Assembly: GCF_964204645.1 (NCBI RefSeq)
Contig: NC_134036.1
Coordinates: 9,658,704 to 9,722,703 of the forward strand
Reading direction: 5' to 3'
Origin: Tubulanus polymorphus
Taxonomy: Eukaryota > Nemertea > Palaeonemertea > Tubulaniformes > Tubulanidae
Length of the DNA stretch: 64,000 nt
The notes under the pieces are model-generated. The model worked only from the letters and a program-made list of their open reading frames with translations, was not told the origin of the DNA and ran no database searches. This document shows positions 1-8,508 of this stretch, in pieces. The first letter of the stretch is position 1; every line of letters starts with the position of its first letter. The position numbers and the translations under genes were made by a program.

Positions 1-93
1 TCCAACCTGTCTGAGTCAAATTAAATGCGATATATCATGGCCTGATTATTTTACTAATATGTTTTAATTCATTCCACTTTATCACAGACCAAC

Positions 94-171
94 ATGTTGC
101 GCCTTCCAAATTTAAACGCCACAAGCTTTTACATGAACAGCATTTTACAATGCTTTCACAACTTGTTCAGA
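94..171 (+). pseudogene. Ubiquitin-specific protease Cys-box fragment
   Basis: A 26-codon stretch reads LRLPNLNATSFYMNSILQC, matching the conserved Cys box of ubiquitin-specific proteases (normally G-N-T-C-Y-M-N-S-x-L-Q). The catalytic Cys position is disturbed: T-S-F-Y stands where T-C-Y is expected. Two stop codons follow at once, and no His box or further USP domain is seen in the window. It lies immediately upstream of, but in another frame from, MULE-like transposase remains, so it may be a host fragment captured by or trapped next to that element. The match is short but specific to the family; function is surely lost. Confidence 0.45.
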
Positions 172-172
172 T

Positions 173-1112
173 AATGAAGAGTGTTTGAATTCTTGTCCTC
201 AATTAGTCGATCTTTTAACTTTTGAAACAGATAGGGAGGAGGGGCTTTTTAAGGCAGCTTCCAGTTACTTTTCAAGTGCTCTTCACTAAAGATGTATTAG
301 ACATTTTATTTCCAACATGAAAGAGGTTGTAAAAAAATTAAATATTGATAATTCTTCAAAAAATTACCTGATCAACCAGGTCATTGGTGACAAAGATACC
401 CTTGGTTTGATTGACTGTACAATTAACGAATTTGATTTAAAACTTCAGGAATTGATTGATACTTGGTCAGATAGTAATGTTAAACCATTTATTCAATATT
501 TAAGAAAGCAAGCCCCTATTGTGAAATCCTGCATGATATCTGATGTGAGAGTGAACGGTGGAATGGGCTATCCTCCATCAAAATTTTATACTAATATATC
601 AGAGAGCACTGATGCAAAGCTCAGAAGGTGGTTCCAGGGAAGAGAAATGGGTGTGGCTGCATTTGTAAAATCAATGTTTAAAATGATCGGAGCTGAAAGG
701 GACGAAATTTTAAAAGCTTATGCCGGTGTTTCAGAGTTGTATTCAGTACGAGAAGAATTTGAAAATGTCTTAAATTGTTCCAATATCTTTAAAATGAATC
801 CGAATGAAAGACTTAGATTTTTAAACGATGTGAATTCAAAGTCAATGCACGAGTTATATGCTTTAAGCCAAAATAACCAAACATTGACTTTCAGTCACGG
901 CCTGTCAGTGGATTCTCTTGCAGCTAGGGATTTGTATTGTATAAAAATCCACTAGGCAACCCTTAGGGGTATTTGGAACAAAGCATCGAAACTTTTATAT
1001 TCTAGTCAAACATATATAGCCAATTCTCCTTCTCTGGATTCAAGTATACTTAGATTTAGCGTAATTAGTGAAAGTTCACACGTAAATCACCAGGTGTCGT
1101 ATAACTTGAAAA
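173..1112 (+). pseudogene. MULE-like transposase remnant
   Basis: One frame stays coding-like from about 173 to 1110, broken by TAA at 287-289 and TAG at 953-955. It shows features of Mutator-like transposases: a TDREEGLFKAA...HLRC-like stretch (H-x-R-C-I-R-H-F around 283-310), then PPSKFYTNISEST, the segment that follows the DDE core (PP..YTN..ES.N), then a long helical region and WNKASKLL. The longest open part (317-955) would be 212 residues. The N-terminal DDE core and the C-terminal zinc-binding/SWIM region are missing or unrecognisable. This is a dead DNA-transposon fragment; family assignment rests on motif order and is moderately sure. Confidence 0.55.
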
Positions 1113-2860
1113 TAACCAATGTTCATGTACTTGCAAACAATATAAATTTCATTGTTTGTGCTCGCACAACATTGCGGTGTCAGAAAAAAATGGCTTTCTT
1201 TCACAAATCCTTTCTTGGCACAAAAAAATCAGGGAAAAAATATGACATTATTATAGTGTGTAATGGGTAGTGTAGTGTGATCTGCGTGCATTTGTGGCCA
1301 GCTTACACATCACATTGTTCATTGGGGTTTGGTCCAACTAAACGTTCCGCACTGACTAAAAATTAGTAATAACTTTTTAGAAATGGCCAGAATTTTAACT
1401 TTAATTTTTTTTTAAACGGCTGTTAAGGCTTCATGTTTCGTCTGCAATTCACTGCAAATAGTTACGCAACTACGCACATTTCAGTGTTTTTGGCAGCTGT
1501 ACACTCAATCGGCACCGTTCGTGACTAGCTTCACTGCGGAATTATCATTATTTAACATCGCCATATCACATCATCAACTTATATTGTGCTTTAAAACCCT
1601 AACAGCCGAAATAATTGAAATGCACACACGATTTCTATCATTGAAAATTGAGAGAGTGGCCATGTTTGTGTTCTGCTGCTTCGCGTAAATACCGCGCGGT
1701 GGCGCAACCGCGCGGAGTGGGGCCGTTACGTCTAGTTTGCTGCTTGTATTTCCAGGTCATAAGAAATTACAATTTATTACAAATTCTATCGAACAGAAAA
1801 CACAGCGTTCATCTTCTGCTACGATTATTCAGCCTATTTTCATGTCAAACGTGCACGCGTTACAGCCTCACCCTTAGTAGTGTACTGTACGAGCTTACGT
1901 GTGTGTGTGTGGTGTAGCACTCCGCGCGCAGGTGGAGGCCTCGTGTAAGTGAATATTCTCTTACAACACCTCAATTTCAATCAAAACAATCACCGGTTAT
2001 TAAAATGAGACAATACCTATGGCGGTTGTGTGAAATAATTACATCCTTACCAGCAATGAGCATTTGAAATTCGCACGTATACGGCACTAGTCCAATGAAA
2101 CTTACGCCAGTCTATGGCTTTCCCATAATTATTTTAGTAGCGCCGGAATTCCCCGTATAACTTAAAAACAGCCAATCCCATTCGCTCGTAGAGACGACGC
2201 CCCCCAATCGAGGTCATTGCAATTTTATACGCGAGAGCTAAGAATTTCCCCGCCAAAAACGCGTTTTTCGTAGAAGTTTTACTCAGTTGACCATGTCATC
2301 GATGGAGGTTCGCCATGTTTTCAATCGCATCGATTATACGTCGTTTAAGCCGAGAACCAATGAAACAAATGCTCACATAAAAAAACGTACCGCGATTTTA
2401 CATGAATTGGCTCAATTCCAACATCTATTCATTTTGTTAAGGTAATGATGGACAATTTATGGATCGATTTTCAGTTCCGTCAACTCATGCAGTGAATCAA
2501 ACGCTGAATCTAAACTTAAGATATTGGAAAACTGTTATGCAATTTGACTTATAAAAAGTTTTATTTTTGATGCAGTAATCGTTTATTTCTTTAGGTGTGG
2601 TGATTGTTTTTTTTCAAAAGTAGAGGTTCTCTTCATTTCATGCTAGACAACGTGGCTTTTATTACTGTTATTGTTTACGTCTAGCGGGAGACATTGTCTG
2701 CGCATGAGCAGTTCTCGTGTGAACAATAAATTGGGCTTGCTGTCATCGATTCAACTGTCAATGTCAGTTATAGTTAGTAATAGCTCTACGGTCGTGGTTG
2801 ATCAATTTGAACATATTTGAACATCCAAGAATCTCCATGAACAGTTTACAAGCCGATCGT
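1113..2860. other. No gene recognised
   Basis: About 1.75 kb of mixed-composition DNA. Short open frames (for example 1648-1917) lack family resemblance or codon signal. It could hold regulatory DNA of the small minus-strand gene downstream or unmasked old repeats; nothing specific can be supported. Confidence 0.5.
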
Positions 2861-2878
2861 TGATTTATTACTCTCAAT

Positions 2879-2884
2879 TTTATT
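2879..2884 (-). terminator. Polyadenylation signal AATAAA
   Basis: AATAAA on the minus strand, about 105 bases after the stop codon of the cystine-knot peptide gene, with a second AATAAA-like hexamer about 15 bases further. Position and orientation fit the 3' end of that transcript. Confidence 0.55.
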
Positions 2885-2989
2885 GAATATAATTGTTACA
2901 CGGGATTTGACGACTTTGGTTTAGTTTTTTTCCCTATAAATGCCCAACCAGTACATTTAAATCCCATCATAGACCCTTATCACCAACGA

Positions 2990-3533
2990 TTAGGAACAGA
3001 CTCCGCCTTTACATTTGTTGCCGCAACAGTCACTGTTAATGCCACAAGTGGTCATCTTTCCAACGCACTCGTTAACTCCTGCAAGAATTTGAAGATATTT
3101 CCTTATAGTGAAACTCTTTCTAATTTAGATTTTGTCAATCATTTAACCCCTAGCCCGGATGTACGTAGTATCGGCAATTATCCCGACGACGAGGATGATG
3201 GGTACACCTCTCGTTTTCGTCGAATATTTAAACAATGAAATATATACATGAGTTTTGGAATACATATATAAGAACAACATTAAAATAATGTTGCGTGCCA
3301 ATTAAATCGATTTTTATCAGAATATGATATTATCTTTGAAAAAAAGTTCTTCAAATGAATTCGATTTATCGATTAAACAACTAAATGTTTACCACTATTG
3401 TAACTTTAATTAAAATTATTCATAACATCATCTTAATTGTGTATCGTTTCCCCACTCGTCACTCACCAAATGACCCGAGACCGTAACCAAACGCAAGGAT
3501 AGCACAAATACGATATGTCAAACCAGCAAGCAT
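2990..3533 (-). CDS. Small secreted cystine-knot (ICK) peptide, two exons
   Basis: Two short minus-strand exons join in frame. Exon 1 (3533-3467) has an ATG, a basic residue and a hydrophobic run typical of a secretion signal, and ends at a perfect GTGAGT donor in phase 1. Exon 2 (3078-2990) follows a TTCTTGCAG acceptor and encodes six cysteines with spacing C-x6-C-x5-C-C-x3-C-x4-C, then a serine and TAA. That C-C-CC-C-C pattern is the inhibitor cystine knot (knottin) framework. The joined product would be 51 residues, almost all mature peptide after the signal, with no obvious propeptide. A splice-acceptor-like TTATTCCAG lies just upstream of the ATG, so a 5'UTR intron is possible. Knottins serve as toxins, protease inhibitors, antimicrobials or hormones; nothing here tells which. 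Intact frame, splice sites and AATAAA suggest a functional host gene. Confidence 0.75.
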
Positions 3534-3540
3534 TTTCGTC

Positions 3541-3962
3541 ACCTGGAATAATAATGAAACGAAGTAAAGGTGACGTACTTAGTTGGAGGAACTGATCATA
3601 AAGGTAGCTCAAGGAACAGATAACGTGTTTACTTTTATCGTTGGAAACACACTATGAATCGATCATGAATCGATGTTAAAATGTCTCCTCAGTTCTTTAC
3701 AGTGAGGAAGGATAAAGCAATGATTAATTTAATCGATACATGTTTGTTATATTTGACAAATTTGATGCTAATTTGAATGGGTCAATTCATTTTCTAGTAA
3801 TGTGACTTCCCGTGGTGGAATGTTTTCTGTCTCCCGTAGTGGAATGGCCGCATCACTTGTTTTTGGCACCATAAAAACACAACAAAAAGTTTTCGCCCCT
3901 TGCTTACGTGTGCGCCGGGTGTCAATCTGAGCATTAAAACAATTGCAATCCTTATTCATCGT
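3541..3962. other. Upstream flank of the cystine-knot gene
   Basis: Holds no recognised coding sequence. It probably contains the promoter and 5'UTR of the minus-strand cystine-knot gene; no TATA box can be assigned with confidence. Confidence 0.35.
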
Positions 3963-4480
3963 TTGCAGTTAGTCCAAAATAATGCAGCTCGTCTCATTAC
4001 AAAAACTAAAAAGTTTGACCATATTACTCAAACTTTGGTTAAGCTTCATTTGCTTCAAATTTTCTGCCCGTGTTGATTTTGAAATTCTTCTTCTTGTCTA
4101 TAAGCGTTTGCCTTTCTTGCTCCTGCTTATCTTGAATCACTAGTCACTGTTTATAAGCCTGTACGGGCACTTCGTTCTGGTCAAAACAAAACCCGTCTTA
4201 TTGTTCGTCTTATTGTTCTCAAATCGTTCTTTCGGTGACCGTGCCTCACCAACTGTGCTCCTCAACCAACATCCGTGAAAGTCCCTCGGTTGACTCTTTT
4301 AAAGCTAATCTTAAAACAAACCTTTTTAAAAAATCGTATTGTTCCTATCTAAAATTGTACAATTGTTTTTAAATACGCTGCATATGTTTTATAATGTAAA
4401 GTGCTTAGATTATGATTTTTAGTTTAAGCACTATATAAGAAAATAAATTATTTTTATTATTATAATTATTATTATTATTA
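3963..4480 (+). mobile_element. CR1/L2-like non-LTR retrotransposon 3' end
   Basis: The translation starts LQLVQNNAARLITKTKKFDH, the conserved region after the RT domain of CR1/L2/Jockey-type elements, and continues after frameshifts with EILLLVYKRLPFLAPAYL and VYKPVRALRSGQNKTRL. At least two frameshifts and an in-frame stop near 4072 break it. The 3' end is AT-rich and finishes in (TTATTA) repeats near 4455-4480, like the short tandem 3' tails of this clade. Strongly 5'-truncated, as is usual for such copies. Confidence 0.75.
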
Positions 4481-5214
4481 CAACTTCTGGCTGGTGCTAA
4501 AACTCTATCTGGCTGGTGCCCTAGCTACTGTCGTAGCTATCTTGTGTAAATAGTATTGTTTGCTTCTCGTGGATGACAATCTAGATGACAACTTCTCTTA
4601 TAACTACTGTTGAGGAACCGATTATAATCAAATGCTTCTTGATGATGGGCGCCGATGAGCGAATTTGAATGAAACAACTCCCCTTTTCTAAAGAAGAAAA
4701 ATAAGTTACTATTGTGACTTTTGTATGGGCAACTTAGCACGACAGCGATTAACACACGGACCACCGAAGGAGAATATTTGATATAACGGCGTTATGTTTT
4801 CTATCCAAAGTCAGGCATTCATTTCGTTCAATAATCACACAATTTCTCCCGTTCAAAGCGTTACAAATTAGTCCAATCTATTCTTCATAGCATTAGATTA
4901 AAATGTCCGTCGTTTAAATTGTAGAAGTACTTAGATTGTATTTCGTTACTAGACAGTATGATATTTAACACATTATCAATCATAAATCACTCGCTATCAA
5001 CAACGTATGTTATGTACATGTAATGTACGTACAGTCCACCTTCGTTTATGTTCCGAATGCCGTGTTATATATAGGAACCGAAACCGAACACTATGTATAA
5101 ATGAATCGCTCATTAATTTTGCATGAATTACCCCCTTCTCTCTCCCCATTTATCACCCTCCACCCCCTCTCTCTCCCTTCTCATGTCTGGGCAAGCAAAT
5201 TCAGCGTCACTGAG
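4481..5214. other. No gene; pyrimidine-rich tract
   Basis: Contains a small direct repeat of TCTGGCTGGTGC (4487-4520) and a C/T-rich tract at about 5130-5182 just before the left border of the AT-rich island. No coding signal seen. Confidence 0.4.
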
Positions 5215-5268
5215 AGTAATAGGAAAAGTAGGCTTTCATACCAGAGGTCGTGAGGTCGAGACACCCCT
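5215..5268 (+). repeat. Polinton-type terminal repeat, left-end orientation
   Basis: Reads AGTAATAGGAAAAGTAGG then CTTTCATACCAGAGGTCG. It resembles the termini at 28127, 41924 and (inverted) 42104. Preceded by ...GTCACTGAG. No inverted partner was located nearby. Confidence 0.65.
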
Positions 5269-5300
5269 CATCACCACAAGTAATTTTTTCCCCTAATAAA

Positions 5301-5466
5301 TGGCAGATAGAAAAGCATTCTTAGCAACAATTAATAACAGAATTAAAACAGCAAAAAACAATTTGAAATAAAAAAGTTAGTTGACGTTACAAAAGAAATT
5401 GAACACAAAATATTGAAATTAGAAAAGATGAAAACTAAATATGGAGAGAAAGTATCAGCAAATTAA
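5301..5466 (+). pseudogene. Small broken ORF of the AT-rich island
   Basis: An ATG in the context TAATAAATGG opens a lysine-rich frame of 23 codons, ended by TAA. Coding-like sequence (EIEHKILKLEKMKTKYGEK) resumes in another frame to about 5466. The start motif matches other genes of the island. Probably one small helical protein destroyed by a stop and an indel. No family recognised. Confidence 0.4.
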
Positions 5467-5549
5467 GAAATAAAAATAAGTTTAGAAAAATTAATTTTTT
5501 TTTGCTTTTTCCAAAAATAAACAAACTTTTAAGCGCTAATAAAATGATA

Positions 5550-5955
5550 AAATTGTTCAATATTAAAAGTGTGAGCAAAGTGTGAGTAAAAAAAGTTCGA
5601 TTTTCAATATTAAAAGTGTGAGTAAAATAAGTTAGATTTTCAATATTAAAAGTGTGAGTAAAGTGTGAGTAAAATAAGTTAGATTTTCAATGTTAAAAGT
5701 GTGTGTAAAGAGTGAGTAAAATAAGCTAGATTTTCAATATTAAAAGTGTGAGTAAAGTGTGAGTAAAATAAGTTAGATTTTCAATATTAAAAGTGTGAGT
5801 AAAGTGTGAGTAAAATAAGTTAGATTTTCAATGTTAAAAGTGTGTGTAAAGTGTGAGTAAAATAAGCTAGATTTTCAATATTAAAAGTGTGAGTAAAGTG
5901 TGAGTAAAATAAGTAAGATTTTCAATATTAAAAGTGTGAGTAAAGTGTGAGTAAA
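5550..5955 (+). repeat. Tandem array, ~47-57 bp unit
   Basis: Around eight copies of a unit built from TTCAATATTAAAAGTGTGAG, TAAAGTGTGAGTAAAATAAG and TTAGATT, with an internal duplication of GTGTGAGTAAA. It ends 15 bases before the start codon at 5971, so it makes up that gene's whole upstream region. Copies are nearly identical, which points to recent amplification. Confidence 0.85.
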
Positions 5956-5970
5956 AATTTTGCTATATAA

Positions 5971-6668
5971 ATGAAAGAAATGGAATTTAAAATTGAAATA
6001 AAAGAATTTAATGAATTATTTTCACTATTTAAAATTAAAAATTGTATCTCAGCAAAAAATCTAGTGTATGGAAGACGATATAAAATTGATAATATTACTG
6101 TAATTAATCAAATATTATTAAATGAAACATATTTAATTACCGATCTAATAGATACTTTAGATAATGGTGCCAAAAATCCTAAAATATTTAATACAGTTTT
6201 CAATTATAAAGGTTATTTAGATGAAAACATAATAAATATTCTTAAATTTCCTTTTAATGAAAGAGAAAGTGATATAATACTTTCAAAAGGTAATGATAGG
6301 ATAGACTTAAGAATTGAAAAACGACAATTATATTATTGTAATTTTGATAATAAACAAATTATTTATAATGAAAATACATCAAATATTGAAATTCAATGTG
6401 ATTTAGAAAAAACTATAATTCTTTTAAAGATATTGCAATTCAATGTGATTTAGAAAACAATAATTCTTTTAAAGATATTGCAATTCAGTGTGATTTAGAA
6501 AATAGTAAATCTTTTAAAGATATTGCAATTCAATGTGATTTAGAAAATGAATTCAAAAGATTTAATCCTAATGAAAAAATTCATTGTTATTGCGGAGGTA
6601 AATATTCAAAATCACAAAAATCAAAGCATTATCAAACAAGTAAACATAAAAACTGGTGTAAAGAGTAA
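5971..6668 (+). pseudogene. Zinc-finger protein of the AT-rich island, frameshifted
   Basis: ATG at 5971 lies in GCTATATAAATGA, the island's start motif. The open frame runs 160 residues to 6453. The segment LVYGRRYKIDNITVIN (from about residue 31) vaguely recalls the small OB-like protein at 28779. Near the end a 45-bp unit begins, encoding FKDIAIQCDLEN-type repeats; the first unit has a 2-bp length change relative to later units, which throws the downstream part out of frame. In the shifted frame three more units are followed by HCYCGGKYSKSQKSKH, a CxC...H...H zinc-finger-like end, and a TAA at 6666-6668. I infer one original protein of N-domain, short repeats and C-terminal finger, broken by a frameshift. 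Confidence 0.55.
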
Positions 6669-6769
6669 CAATTCTACATTAAAAATGAATTAAATATTCA
6701 AATAATTATTGAATTAAGTTAAATGATTTAAATATCTAATAGACTGTTAAAATGATAATTTGTCAGACT

Positions 6770-7570
6770 GTTAAATCATAAATTGTTAGAATGGTAAAAT
6801 GTTAAATTGTTAGACTGTTAAAATGTTTGACTGTTGAAATGATAAATTGTTTGACAGTTGAAATATTAGATTGTTAGACTGTTGAAATGTTAAATTGTTA
6901 GACTGTTAAAATGATAAATTGTTTGACTGTTAAAATGATAAATTGTTTGACAGTTGAAATGATAAATTGTTTGACTGTTGAAATGTTAAATTGTTTGACA
7001 GTTGAAATGATAAATTGTTTGACAGTTGAAATGTTACATTGTTAGACTGTTAAAATGATAAATTGTTTGACTGTTAAAATGATAAATTGTTTGACAGTTG
7101 AAATGATAAATTGTTTGACTGCTGAAATGTTAAATTGCTAGACTGTTGAAATATTAAATTGTTAGACTGTTGAAATGTTAAATTGTTAGACTTAAAATGA
7201 TAAATTGTTTGACTGTTGAAATGTGAAATTGTTAGACTGTTAAAATGTTAAATTGTTAGACTGTTGAAATGATAAATTGTTTGACAATTGAAATGTTAGA
7301 TTGTTAGACTGTTAAAATGTTAAATTGTTAGACTGTTGAAATGATAAATTTTTTGACTGTTGAAATGTTAAATTGTTAGACTGTTAAAATGTTAAATTGT
7401 TAGACTGTTAAAATGATAAATTGTTTGACAGTTGAAATGTTAAATTGTTAGACTGTTAAATTGTTAGACTGTTAAAATGCTAAATTGTTCGACTGTTAAA
7501 ATGATAAATTGTTTGACTGTTGAAATGTTAAATTGTTAGACTGTTGAAATGTTAAATTGTTTGGCTGTAA
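6770..7570. repeat. 24-bp tandem array, ~33 copies
   Basis: About 800 bp of a 24-bp unit, TTGTTAGACTGTTAAAATGATAAA with variants (GTTTGAC/GTTAGAC, TTGAAATG/TTAAAATG). Variants alternate in short blocks, as in a minisatellite evolving by unequal exchange. No spacers, so not a CRISPR array. It sits between the zinc-finger pseudogene and the gene at 7687. Confidence 0.9.
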
Positions 7571-7686
7571 ATTTAATTGTTATTTGATTTAATCATTTAA
7601 AAGTTTAATATTTTAAAAATGATTATAAAACATTTAATAAAAAACTAGCAAATATTTATTAATTTTCTAATTTCTTTCTTAAATAA

Positions 7687-7917
7687 ATGGATGGTTTCAT
7701 TCCAACTGGGAAAAGTGATTTGAAACATTATCTTGTAGCAGGAGGATTAATATCGGCTGCGCTTTATTTATACTATGAGAATATTAGTAAGGATTTGATG
7801 AAAGAAAATATGAAGTTGAGCAAGAAATTAAAGAAGTTAAATACTAAAAACGGAAATAATCATAAAAACGGTAATAATCACAAGAAAGTTGTTGAATCAG
7901 ATAAAGAAGGGAATTAA
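7687..7917 (+). CDS. Small single-pass membrane protein
   Basis: 76 residues. ATG lies in TTAAATAAATGG, the island's start motif. Residues ~14-29 (YLVAGGLISAALYLYY) form a likely membrane segment, followed by a lysine-rich helix with a repeated NGNNHK. Resembles in layout the small membrane proteins of the 28-42 kb island (for example 30253), but no family is recognised. The next frame overlaps it by 29 bases. Confidence 0.5.
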   Translation: MDGFIPTGKSDLKHYLVAGGLISAALYLYYENISKDLMKENMKLSKKLKKLNTKNGNNHKNGNNHKKVVESDKEGN

Positions 7918-8224
7918 TCTAATAAAATCTTTTTCTAATGAAATGAATGAAAATATATTAAATTTGTTAAATCTTATTTACAGAAATCAAGAGAAAATGA
8001 AATTAAGTATGATGATTTCAGGGTTACTTTCCTTTTCAGTTTATAGTTTGAAACAATTGTTTCATTTTTATGATGATTGTAAAATAAAATATATTGAATT
8101 GAAAAATAATATCAATTACATTTCAGATAGAATGAATAATATTAAAAGATGTGAAATTTGGAGTAAAAAATACAAGACGGAAAAAGGATTTAGAAATCAT
8201 AAATTCAGGCATAAATTAGAATGA
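7889..8224 (+). CDS. Small protein with hydrophobic segment and degenerate zinc finger
   Basis: 111 residues, overlapping the previous gene. Residues ~38-58 (KLSMMISGLLSFSVYSLKQL) are hydrophobic. The C-terminus reads CEIWSKKYKTEKGFRNHKFRH, which looks like a C2H2 finger (CxxC...KGF..H...H) whose second Cys has become Trp (TGG at about 8157). Its start lacks the TAAATG context, so it may begin at an internal ATG or be the frameshifted tail of the 7687 gene. Confidence 0.4.
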   Translation: MLNQIKKGINLIKSFSNEMNENILNLLNLIYRNQEKMKLSMMISGLLSFSVYSLKQLFHFYDDCKIKYIELKNNINYISDRMNNIKRCEIWSKKYKTEKGFRNHKFRHKLE

Positions 8225-8366
8225 TTAAATGAAAAATCAAAGTAAAGGAATGAAAAATCAAAGTAAGAAAATCTCATTTATTGTGTAAAATTGAAATAAT
8301 TTGAACTACAACTAAAATTAAACTAAAATAGACAACTTTGTTAATCTAATGAATTTTTAGTTATAT

Positions 8367-8508
8367 TTTTGTTGAATTGTAATTAAAGTTAGTTGCAACT
8401 ATCTTCAACTAGAATTTAACTAGAATTGAATGAAAAATAAAAAAGATTAACAGGCCAGTTAATTTAGTGAAGATAGTTGCAACTAACTTTAATTACAATT
8501 CAACAAAA
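8367..8508. repeat. 41-bp perfect inverted repeat, 60-bp loop
   Basis: Arm 8367-8407 (TTTTGTTGAATTGTAATTAA...) is exactly inverted at 8468-8508. It lies at the right edge of the AT-rich island, right after its last gene, and could be a terminal or subterminal hairpin of that element. Confidence 0.85.

Noticed and set aside
1648-1917. 89-codon open frame with cysteine-rich product
   Set aside because: Composition follows GT/CG-rich local DNA, no motif, ends in a GTGTGTG microsatellite.
6770-7570. Possible CRISPR-like array
   Set aside because: Units are contiguous 24-bp repeats without spacers and lie in animal DNA; this is a minisatellite.
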